A program made the position numbers and the translations under genes. A model generated the notes under the pieces. It was not told where the DNA came from. It did no database searches and worked only from the letters and a program-made list of their open reading frames with translations. Of a DNA stretch of 64,000 bases, positions 1-10,137 are shown one piece after another. Each line of letters starts with the position of its first letter. Positions within the stretch are counted from its first letter, which is position 1. Source of the stretch: Eleusine coracana subsp. coracana (Eukaryota; Streptophyta; Magnoliopsida; Poales; Poaceae); the NCBI GenBank assembly GCA_032690845.1, contig CM064428.1, positions 22,604,001 to 22,668,000 of the forward strand, given 5' to 3'.

Positions 1-2
1 GA

Positions 3-3000
3 ATGAATCAGTTCAAGAAGATTGTCAAGAGAAATTTAGTTGAAGGAATCAAGGATGTGGCCTTTGAGAAGGATAGACTGTGCAGTGCTTGTCAGGCAGG
101 GAAACAAGTTGCATCTTCACATCCCACCAAGTCATTCATGTCTACATCTCGCCCTCTAGAGCTTTTGCACATGGATTTGTTTGGGCCAACACACTACAAG
201 AGTCTAGGAGGCAATCTGTATTGCTTGGTGATTGTTGATGATTTCACGAGTTATACTTGGACCTTTTTTCTTCTGGACAAATCTCAAGCTAGTGGTATCT
301 TCAGAAAGTTTGCCAAGAGGGCAAAGAATGAGTTCAATGCTAGCATTATGAAGATAAGGAGTGAAAATGGGACGGAGTTCAAGAACACCACAGTGGAGGA
401 ATACTGTGACAAGAAAAGGATCAAACATGAATTCTTCGCTACGTATACTCCCGAACAAAACGGAGTAGTTGAGAGGAAGAACAAGATGCTCATCACTCTT
501 GCTCGTGCCATGTTGGATGAGTATGGAACTCATGAGAGGTTTTGGGCGGAGGCAATCAACACGTCTCGCTACACCTCCAACCATGTCTATCTCCACCGGT
601 TGTTGAAGAAGACGTCATATGAGCTATTGGTGGGACGGAAACCCAATGTTTCCTATTTTCGAATCTTTGGCTGCAATTGTTACATTCTCAAGAAGAGGAG
701 AAAGCCCGGAAGGTTTGAGAGCAGAACTTATGAAGGCATTCTTATTGGGTACTCTAGGACTTCTAAAGCATACAGGGTCTACAACTCAGCCATAGGATGT
801 GTGGAAGAATCCTATGATGTGCAATTTGATGAGTCAAATGGGTCTCAAAAGGAGGATGAATTTCATGAAGTGAACATTGGAGATGAGCCTATGAGGGAAG
901 CCTTGAGAAACATGCCCGTGGGCGAGGTTTTACCCCACGAGGTCAATGATTGTGATATTGATGAGCCCTCTACTCCACCACCTCAATCTACCTCCTTCTT
1001 CGAGGTACAACAAACAACCCAAGATGCCACAAATACTCCCACAAGCTCCTCCCAAGATTCATTGAGAGTACACTCACCAAACGATGAGGAATCCCAAGTG
1101 AGAAGTGAGCCACAAACCTCCCCACATACCTCACCACAAGCCACTTTTCCTAGCTCTTCACAAGATACCCTCTCATCCACCTCAAGCTCAAAATCCAAAA
1201 AAAGAAAGCATAACAGTGACTCTTCCACCTCTCTTAGGATCCAAGACACTCATATATCAAGAGAGCACACAATCCATGATGCACAGGACACTTCACCTAG
1301 AGCTTCTCCCACTCAAAGAAGATACCATCCTAGACCCAAGGCCATCAACAAAGATTATTCACAAGACTTGATCATTGGGAGTCCATCTCGAGGAATAAAG
1401 ACAAGGAGAAATCAATATAAGCCCAACTATATGAGTGGAGAGAATGATGATGAGGCAAATGTTGAGATTGAGAACTTCTCCTTCATCTCTATGATTGAGC
1501 CCACTACCATTGATGAAGCTATGGATGATCACAAGTGGGTTATGGCCATGCAAGAAGAGTTGAACAACTTCAAGAGGTGCAAAGTATGGAAATTGGTTGA
1601 GAGACCCAAAAATCATAATATGGTTAGCACCAAGTGGATATTCAAGAACAAGCAAGATGAGAAAGGAGCAATTGTCAAGAACAAGGCTCGGCTAGTGGCT
1701 AAGGGATATTCTCAAGTGGCGGGAATTGACTTTGAAGAAACCTTTGCTCCCGTGGCACGTCTTAAAGCTATCCGGATCTTACTTGCCTATGCATCACACA
1801 ATGGCTTCAAGCTCTTTCAAATGGATGTCAAGAGTGCTTTCTTGAATGGAGAAATCAATGAGAAAGTCTATGTGAAACAACCTCTAGGGTTTGAGGACCC
1901 AAAACATCCAAGACATATGTACAAATTGAAGAAAGCTCTCTATGGCCTCAAGCAAGCACCAAGGGCATGGTATAAACACTTGAGGAACTTCCTACTTAAA
2001 AATGGATTTACCATTGGAAGCATTGATAGCACCTTGTTCACGAGGTATGTTAGGAAGGATCTCTTTGTGTGCCAAATCTATGTGGATGATATCATATATG
2101 GGTCAACCAATAAGAAGTTCAATGAAGAGTTTCAGGAGATGATGGCTAGGGAATTCCAAATGTCAATGATTGGAGAGTTACGTGTTTTCCTTGGTTTTCA
2201 AGTCAAGCAATTGAGAGAAGGAAACTTTATCTATCAAGAGAAATATACTAAAGACCTTCTCAAGAGATTCAACATGGAGAATTGCAAGCCTTTGCACACA
2301 CCTATGGCTACTAGCAAACTCTTGGACGATGATGTGAAAGGAAAACCGGTGAACCCCAAGCTATATAGATCAATTATTAGGTCTTTTCTCTATCTCACCG
2401 CTTCAAGACCGGACATCATGTTTAGTGTGTGCTCATGTGCTCGTTATCAAGTAAATCCAAAGGAGTCACACTTGAAGGCCGTGAAGAGAATAATGAGATA
2501 CCTCAAGTACACACCTACCATGGGCTTATGGTATCCCAGAGGAACAAACTTTGAGTTACTTGGGTATTCGGATTCGGACTTCGTGGGTTATAAAGTGAAT
2601 AGAAAGAGTACATTGGGAGGTTGCCAATTTCTTGGAAGATCTCTAGTATCTTGGAGCTCAAAAAGAAGCAAAACTTGGTGGCTCTATCTACCGCCGAAGC
2701 AGAATATATGGCGGCGGGAGCATGTTGTGCACAACTCCTTTACATGAGGCAAACACTCTCAGACTTTGGCCTCAACTATACTCAAATGCCGCTATATTGT
2801 GATAGTGAGGCGGCAATCAAGATGGCCCTCAAGACGGGAGATCATTGTCATGCAAAGCACATTCAAGTGAGGCATCACTTCATAAGAGACCATGTTGAGA
2901 ATAAAAACATCGAGTTCATGAGCATGCGAACTCATGAACAATTAGCAGACATCTTTACCAAGCCACTCGATGAGAAGACCTTCAACAAGCTAAGGGGAGA

Positions 3001-3034
3001 ACTCAATGTTCTCGACCTCTTCAACTTCACATGA
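3..3034 (+). pseudogene. copia pol: integrase - reverse transcriptase - RNase H, frameshifted
   Basis: Polyprotein that would integrate and reverse-transcribe the element. The first frame (3-2747, 914 residues) shows a GAG-pre-integrase region (about residues 15-50), integrase core, a low-complexity Ser/Thr/Pro linker (about 290-470), RT (about 500-770) with the YVDDI catalytic motif at residue 693, and the start of RNase H (YSDSD). Integrase residues D58, E121 and E157 sit at DD35E spacing, but position 121 is Glu (SENGTEF) where family members have Asp. The frame is lost at a run of A residues near 2660-2664; the RNase H C-terminus (STAEAEY, LYCDSEAA, HIQVRHHFIRD) continues in another frame to a stop at 3034. 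The frameshift and the substituted catalytic residue both suggest the copy is inactive. No env-like ORF follows. Confidence 0.9.
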
Positions 3035-4195
3035 GTAACCCTTGAGCTTGTCTCTTGTAAATATGTATAGTGTTTTGTTTGTTTTTGTTGGTGTCTTTGT
3101 TTGTGCTTGTTTCTCTTCTTTTGTAGGTTGACTTTGGACCTTATTGAGATAGCAATGGACATGGGTTAAGCTTGGGAAGGTGGTTCACGGTGTACCCAAG
3201 GCTTTGAAGAATGGTTCATTGTGAGCAAGCTTGAGAAGGGAACAACTTGTTGACACTTTGGTTTATAGTGGTTCTCTCTTTTTTCTTTAGCATCGTATCA
3301 TGCATTATATACTTGTTGCATTTGCACTCTTTGCATTCATGCATCCTTGCATTATGATACCATACATGCTTCCAAGCATGTGTCTAGGGGGAGTTGCTCA
3401 TTTACAATGTGAGTACATGACTCTCTAGATGATCAAATAGTGATATTTATGCTTCATGCCCATTGAGCCATGTTCGACCGAGCATCGGGGTTAAATCAAC
3501 TCATGCAGCTCAAAGACAAGTGGCTCATATATTCCCACCTCCATAATGACTAACCCTTGCTCATTTGAAAAAAATATGTTGTTGAGTCATAAGTATAGGG
3601 GGAGCTACAATGGAACGCCACTTCAACCAAGGAGGAGCACCATGAAAGGGGGAGTTATCCTAACTCTTGCCAACTAATTTATGCCTCTTGGTTTCATTAT
3701 GCTTTTGTTTGTTTTTTGGTGATAGGTGACAAAGGGGGAGAGGAAACATGAAGATCCAAAAACCAAGTCTAGGTCAAAGAGGGAGAAGAAACATGAAGAC
3801 AATCGATAACACAAAGGGAGAGGAGAACATGAAGATCACATCAAGATGAACATCTACACCAACATGGAGAAGAACAACGACGGTGCATGTCTACAGCGAC
3901 AATGTACACCTTCACCGACATGAGCATCTATGTCCTTGGTGCGTGTCTACATCAACAAGATCGACTACCACAACACCAAGGCGGGCGCAATGTCAACTCA
4001 AGCTTAACATCCAAGTGCGCTAAATGAGCGGGTAGTTCTCCCTCAACATCTAGCACATCTCAAGGGGGAGACTACTTCTAAGGTAAGGACCAAGGTATGC
4101 TTTCCAATCCTTTCTTTTCCTTTGGTTCTTTCTTGCTCGTCCGTTTTGGATCATCATAAGTAGTGGTTGTCAAACATAACCAAAAAGGGGGAGAT
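3035..4195 (+). other. Sirevirus 3' untranslated region with repeated polypurine tracts
   Basis: No coding frame between the pol stop and the LTR. GGGGGAG-type purine tracts recur at about 3387, 3598, 3648, 3734, 4064 and 4187; the last (AAAAAGGGGGAGATTG, from 4182) directly abuts the LTR and is the expected plus-strand primer. A multiplied PPT is a described Sirevirus feature. Confidence 0.7.
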
Positions 4196-5945
4196 TGTAA
4201 GGATCATGACCATTAAGGTCACCTCGAGGTATGATGTTTTGGTGATGAATGAAAAGCATGAAATATGACTAATATCTACACGAGTGTTATCCATGTAGGA
4301 AACCCTTTCTACTCTATGATGATTGTTCACGGTATCCTTGGCGATGGATGACAATGACAACAAGCATGGAGGCTTGTGAACTTGATGGAGTCCAAGGGTT
4401 GATGGAGGTGGATCAAAGCGGAGAACAAGCTATGGTACAAGTGTTTGGAACACTTGACTAGTTGTTAGGGCTTTGAGTCCATAGGAAAAACTGAACTATC
4501 AAGGGGGTCTAGGTCATTCTCTTAGGTCATGTCTAGTCGGTGATGTGCAAGGTTGCTCGGTGAAATCACAGGCACTAGGTGACAGTGGAGGAGCCAAGGA
4601 GCTGTTCGGAGAGGCCGAAAAATGAAGTCAAGCGAGGATGATGAGTTTCGGCTTCTGAACATAGAGACCGGACAGAGGGATCAGTGGACACCGGACTGTT
4701 CGATCACTATGGAGAGTTATCTGGGACTTACAGCGGGCAGCGAGGAAACTGCCTGTGTCTGGGAGCTGTAGAGACCGGACGGTCCGGTCTGTGTGGCTCA
4801 ACATAGAGTAGCGAGGAAGCAGCACCGAAATATTTCTGGACTGGAGAGAGAAACGGACCGGACCGTGTGGTCAGGTGACTGGACTATCAGATCAGTACAG
4901 GTTTTAGCAGGGTTGCAATGACCGGACTGTCTGGTCAAAAGGCCCAAAAAGCTGATTTTGTGAGGCAACGACTAGTTTGAGGTTGGGAGCCTATATAACT
5001 TCATTGCTGGGGTCTTGGAGACCTCTCTTGGCTAGTGGAATACCTGAGAGCATTTGGTAAGGTCCAAGAGGAAGAGAGGAGAGCACTAGGAGAGGATATT
5101 GGATATCTTGAGAGTGCTAGTGGAGAGTAACTTGAGCATCTTGCACATCTAAAGCTAGGGTGTCCTCGAGGGTGTGATCTAGATTGTTACTCTTGGTCTA
5201 TGGTGAGACCTAGACCAGTTAGGTGTCGGTGATCGAGCTTATCATGATCGGTTATGAAGGTCGTCACACGTTTGTACATGGTTTGAGCCCGCCAGTGAAA
5301 GGGGCATCAATAGTGAGCGCTCGTGTCGGCTCAGGGAATCTCGAGGGAGGCGAGCTTGTGCTTTGTGCAGCGGTGACGCACACCGTGTCTTCACTCTAGG
5401 AGTGATTGCGGACTCATGGGCGAGAACTCCACTAGTGGCGGGAGGGACCGAACTCCGGTGGGAGTGGTCCAACGAGGATTAGGGGAAGGCACCATCCTTC
5501 CAAGACCTCGGGAAAAAATCATGAGTCATCTCCTACTCCTCTCCTTACTTTGATGTATTACTTTCCGCATTTATATACCATGCTAATCATGCTTGTGTGT
5601 TCTCTTAGTTCTAGTTGACTATCTTATAGACTTGCATGTTTAGGCTCCTTGCTTACTTGTAGTACTTAAGCTTTCGTATTTGATGACTAGCATGAGTAGG
5701 AGTTGCATTGGTGTACTTGATCACTAGAAGTGCATAGGAGTTGCATTGACTTGTGTGATCCACTAGAATGCATAGGTTGCCCTCCCTTTCATAGGATTAT
5801 ATTGCTAGTGTGATCACCACTAGATTTGTCAGGAGTTGCTTTGAGTGCTATCGGTATTTTAGAGATTGGCAAAATTGGTACATAGTGGTAGTTTCCGATT
5901 CACCCCCCCCCTCCCCTCCCCCCCCCCCCCCTCTCGGTCACCTAC
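4196..5945 (+). repeat. 3' LTR of the Sirevirus-like element
   Basis: Begins TGTAAGG immediately after the PPT and ends CCTACA, giving short inverted termini. A C-rich tract (about 5901-5931) next to the end is typical of copia LTRs of this group. Several copies of a GACCGGAC/GTCCGGTC-type motif lie at 4665-4936, including a perfect 8-bp-arm palindrome with a one-base centre at 4773-4789. The right boundary is uncertain by a few bases. Confidence 0.7.
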
Positions 5946-7028
5946 ATAGAAGTACTAAAATGAAACCAACAAAGTGGCAGGAGTTTATTACTAATAAATT
6001 CCACAAGTGTTGATAAATATTTGAGTGCAGGTGTATTATCTATGAATTACAGGAAAATCCACATCATCAATCCAAGAAAATAGCAATTTGACCAATCAGG
6101 ATCCAACACAAGGATTGCATACGTGGAAACTTGGGATTCCTTGCGCAAGTCAGGAGAACACCAACATAAAATAAGATGAGGCCCATGTATCACCCACCCA
6201 GGAAAAGCACAAGGACAACATGCCCAATGGTCGCCCGGCCTGGGATTGAGGTGGTTTGGCTCGAGCCTCCATGTGGTTCTTCTTTAGTAAATTCTTGATG
6301 GCAGTGCGTTGTGGTAGTTACTCCTCGTTAATGACCTATGGGCGCTATATAAAGAGAGGGAAGGCTTCACACTCACACACACATCAAAGAGAATAGAGTC
6401 ACACTTCAAAGGTGTAGTACTACCTAGTTTAGCACTTAGAATAGGAAGGGAGTGAGAAGAAGTCTAGGAGTGGAGCGTTGTCTGTGGGCCCTCTACTCCA
6501 ACCTTGTACCTCTACGGAGCCTTGCCTTATTATGTAAGTCTTCAAGTTTGGGGTCTCATCTTATCAAGTAAGTCTTCGAGTTTATTTATGTTCTTGAACT
6601 TTCTTTTTAAGTAAGTTGTTTGCTCCTTTTACTTGTGGGTTCAAAGTCTTATATTCTATATAGGTTGTTTAGTCTAAGTGATAGCTTAGCTAAATAGTGA
6701 TTTATAACTTAGGCGTGGTGCTTAGGTTAGAAGTCATCTTTAATCACCTCGTAATCCATAGTCTACAGAGGTAGGTAGTAAGTGGTGACAACTCTATCTA
6801 TCCATTGTACTACTCCATGTTCGGTTGCAACATGTTGTTGGTGCTTTATAGCTACACATTTTATACACCAAAAGCAGCCATTTTCCCACCTTATTCTACC
6901 ATATTCTTATCAAAAGTATGTGTTATTACCTCTAATGTTGATGAATTCCGCATGTAGTGTCATTTAAGTGCTATGTTGCAAAATAAGATGAAAAGACATT
7001 AAAAAGACTAAAATATGAGAAATAACGA
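5946..7028. other. intergenic stretch, no gene seen
   Basis: No credible coding sequence. A TATATAAAG string at about 6346 followed by CA repeats may be the U3/R part of an unidentified LTR, but no partner LTR, PBS or terminal repeat was found. Confidence 0.5.
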
Positions 7029-9060
7029 TGTGAAGCCCGACTCGCCATGCAAGCAGGGGTTCCCACAATCCCATGGTGCCTACAAGACATCTCTGGATGT
7101 CCATGGAGCCCAACATGCAAGCCCAAGGTCATGGCCCAATGTCTAAGAATTTCTAGAAAGTTTATCTAGAAGGAAAGTTCAATTTCTGCAGCCCAGAAAT
7201 AGCACTACATTGCGACGTAGTTTTGGAGTTTAAGATGTGCTCTAATGGGAACAATTAAAACTATAAATTTGTAGATCTCCAAGATCTTTCCAGAACATAT
7301 GTGGATCATATTATTTAGACTCTGGAGCTAGGATATATGGGTCCTGCAAGAAGACCTGCGCAGAGGAGTCTGAACCGGAACATATATTCTTGTATCGCAT
7401 ATTTGGAAACTTTGACAGTCGAATCTAGATTTCAAATGAATACCAAAAATTAGAACTTTTCGAGTGCTACTCTATAAAGTCCAGACTTGCCTTATTTGGA
7501 CTCGGGATGCAGGAGTTATAATTTTTGGAAGTCGGTGCTTGATATGGAAGGTACAAAACCGACTTGGATTCTATCTCTAAGGTCTAACTTCGTGACCAAG
7601 CAAAGGAGGATGTGAATAGATCCTATATAAACATCCCAAGCACGTGGGAGGACATGTATTCACCCCCAAGCAAACTTTAGAAGCCTTTGCACATAGCCGG
7701 GAGCCATCAAATTGAGAGATGTAGTCTAGTCGGGTAGCCGCCCTACGTGGTTGCGCTACATCAAAGCTTAGAAAAAGTAGAGCCATGTATCTTAGGAGTC
7801 GTCAATGGTACACTAAGGAGGTACCGATCAGCACAACCCCCATGCCAATCGGCACATCCTTTGACGGTAATGAATAAAGGTATATTTCATATATTTATCT
7901 TTGTGTCTATCTTAATTCTATCCTTGGCTGCAATTGTGCTTGTCTGGACTGACTGGCCTTACATATGATTATTCCAATTAGTTAGTACATAGGCTAAGTA
8001 TTTAAGATGCTATCTTGATCGTGGTGATGAGGGTAGTATTCTGGATCTTGTATGTGTCATAATTGCTCAGGACACTAGATGTGCATGTCTAGAAGATTGA
8101 GTAGTGCGAGAGGTGTCTGACCGATTAAGGTGAGTGCTCGTAAAAAAAGAGTCATCTCTGCTCATTTTCGATGTTCACCAATTGTTTGAAGTGCCAAGTA
8201 AGTTAGGATTCTAGATGACATGTTGCTACTGCTTTCGGTGCCGATCGGCACACCCATTGTGCCAATCGACACATCCTTTCCCCGGCCACTAGATGCATGC
8301 AGGCTAATTCCAAGTGTTCTTCTTTGGTTATGTGTATGCTTCTAAACAAATTGTTTTTAAGCCACTCTACGAACTTAAAAGGCCTTCCTTCAAAAAGCCT
8401 TTGTGCTGAACGGCACATCCCTGCGCTGATTGACACAAACCACGAGCTCACCGACACAAAGCTCTGATTATCAAAGCCTTCATCATTCATGCTCTCATAT
8501 GTACAATAAGTACTTCATACTAGCATTGATTTGTTAGACGACGTAGAAAACCCTAATTACGTTTCCCTTGCTAATCCTTGTGAATTCGATATAATCTTGG
8601 AATACTCTCAAAAAAAGTTATAGTGTACACTGTACACTTGTTGTATATAAGTGGGTGCATAACTACAACCAACACATGTGTCTAAGACGGAGTTGACTTG
8701 TGTATGTTAGACATGAATCCTACACGAAGCATTAATTAGAGCCTCAGCCTTATTTATTTAGATGTTTATCCATATTTAAATCTCTCTATCCTACACCAAT
8801 ATTTATCTCTTATATCTAGAATTTAGGATTTACCATTATTGTTTCATGGATTCGATAACCCTTGAAATACTCTTTAGGGTGCTATAACGATATTTCCGTA
8901 TATTTGTGGATTTATCTATGATTGTTTTTAATACAAACAAATATTTTTGTCACTATTGCCAGAGATTTTAACTAATTGACACTAATGTAGATCATTAAAA
9001 TATTATAACGATATTTTCGTACATTTGCGGATTTATCTGTGATTGTTTTTAATACAAACA
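7029..9060 (+). repeat. LTR-like block of an Athila-type Ty3/gypsy element
   Basis: Inferred from its right edge: sequence resembling a tRNA-Asp primer-binding site (TGGCACTATTGCCGGAGA, 9069-9086) follows a CA terminus. The left edge (TGTGAAGCCC) is a guess. It contains a TATA-like box (TATATAA at about 7624) and the 7140-7560 segment that recurs, diverged, inside a Helitron at 20820-21240. No gypsy coding sequence follows, so the internal region is lost. Confidence 0.45.
7826..8460. repeat. degenerate CCGATCGGCACA-type repeats
   Basis: Pairs of related words (for example CCGATCGGCACACCC followed by TGCCAATCGACACATCC) occur at about 7826-7861, 8240-8280 and, more decayed, 8400-8460. The core TGCCGATCGGCA is palindromic. 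They lie inside the LTR-like block and may be LTR regulatory palindromes. Confidence 0.5.
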
Positions 9061-9125
9061 AATATTTCTGGCACTATTGCCGGAGATTTTAACTAATTGA
9101 CACTAATGTAGATCATTAAAATATT
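8884..9125 (+). repeat. 121-bp tandem duplication spanning an LTR end and primer-binding site
   Basis: Two adjacent units, 8884-9004 and 9005-9125, differ at only a few bases. Each holds the putative LTR terminus and a PBS-like string (8948-8965 and 9069-9086). The second PBS is closer to the tRNA-Asp complement known for Athila-type elements. Confidence 0.75.
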
Positions 9126-9756
9126 TCTTGTCCTGTTGCTAGGGATGATTTGTATGATGTGACATAGAAATGCCAACAGGCGGCTATCGACAGACCATTT
9201 ACGTAAGTAATGCCCAGTTCGCATGTGTTCTTTTTTTTATCTTATCAACATATTTATAAGAAATATTAGAGCAACCAATCTTATAAATTAATTTTATTCT
9301 ATTTTTACTAACAATATGAAATTAAACTTTTACACTCCCGCTACTCATGAATTATTGAATTACTAATGAGCCTACCCCATATAATTTCAGCGGATGCGTA
9401 CTGACCTAACCTCCCTCAATCTGCCGGAGATCTAAATAAAAGAAGACTAAAAGAAAATAGCGGCACCGTTTTCAATACTTGGTGCATTTTCAACTGAGGT
9501 GCTTCATGTTGGAAAGGATTGGTTTGCCAATCAAGTGAAATTTTTTTTTGTAGTTACTTCGGCTTGTTACCGGCGGACAGCCGGACAGGCTCCCCGCTCG
9601 GATGTAACCATGAATATCGATTATGTTGGTCCGAAAATAAAAGTGATAGATCGTGGAGCATACTCTGGCTTTACGCTTGCGTGGTAGGGAAGTGTAGAAT
9701 CCAACAATACATAACCGTGTATACTTATAAAAAAAAAACGTGTACAGGCTACGTTC
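9126..9756. other. non-coding stretch, nothing recognised
   Basis: AT-rich sequence with no supported coding region, terminal repeats or RNA gene. Confidence 0.4.
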
Positions 9757-9765
9757 TTTGTAAGA

Positions 9766-10022
9766 GGGCTATTTATTTTTTCACCACCTTAACAAGGTTC
9801 AAAAACCACCCTAAGAAGTGATCATTCTCAAATCAGCTCCACATTAGACAAGGCTACCAAAAATAAAAATACTAGCTGGCATTAAGAAATTGCAAAAAAA
9901 AATACTCGCAAATAAGAGCTAAAATATGGACCTGAGATGGTATTTGAGAATGAGCACTTATATATTAAGATGATTTATGAGAGTGACCACCTATATAAAG
10001 TGGTGAAAAGGGAAAATAGCCC
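9766..10022. mobile_element. MITE, Mutator-like by target duplication
   Basis: Ends are inverted repeats beginning GGGCTATTT and ending AAATAGCCC, with further inverted similarity inside (TTTTCACCAC near both ends; GTGCTCATTCTCAAAT-like arms). Flanking 9-bp sequences TTTGTAAGA (9757-9765) and TTCGTAAGA (10023-10031) differ at one base, as expected of an old Mutator-type 9-bp target duplication. It ends 116 bp upstream of the FLU start codon. Confidence 0.75.
9991..10000 (+). promoter_or_regulatory. candidate TATA box for FLU, inside a MITE
   Basis: CTATATAAAG lies 138 bp upstream of the FLU ATG, leaving room for a 5' leader of roughly 100 nt. It is the best TATA match in the 400 bp upstream. 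It lies within the MITE, so either the transposon donated it or the real promoter is TATA-less. Confidence 0.4.
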
Positions 10023-10137
10023 TTCGTAAGACCTCGTTCTTTCCAGGGGCTCACGTGTAAAGTAACAAATCTCTCCGGGTCAGGAATATCATCCATCGCC
10101 TCGCGAGATTTTTTCCCTCCCTTATCCTTTCTTCTTC

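Larger units (their letters stand above)
1..5945 (+). mobile_element. Ty1/copia retrotransposon, Sirevirus-like, 5'-truncated by the window edge
   Basis: The order integrase, reverse transcriptase, RNase H, long untranslated 3' region, polypurine tract, 3' LTR is that of a Ty1/copia element. The 1.1-kb untranslated stretch with several GGGGGAG motifs and the LTR with CCGG-rich palindromes match what has been described for the Sirevirus lineage. GAG and the 5' LTR lie outside the window, so no target-site duplication can be tested. Confidence 0.85.

Noticed and set aside
5901..5931. C-rich tract as a regulatory element
   Set aside because: Typical C-run near the end of this copia LTR group.
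6346..6380. TATATAAAG followed by CA repeats, possible promoter or LTR
   Set aside because: No gene downstream and no LTR boundaries, PBS or second copy found.
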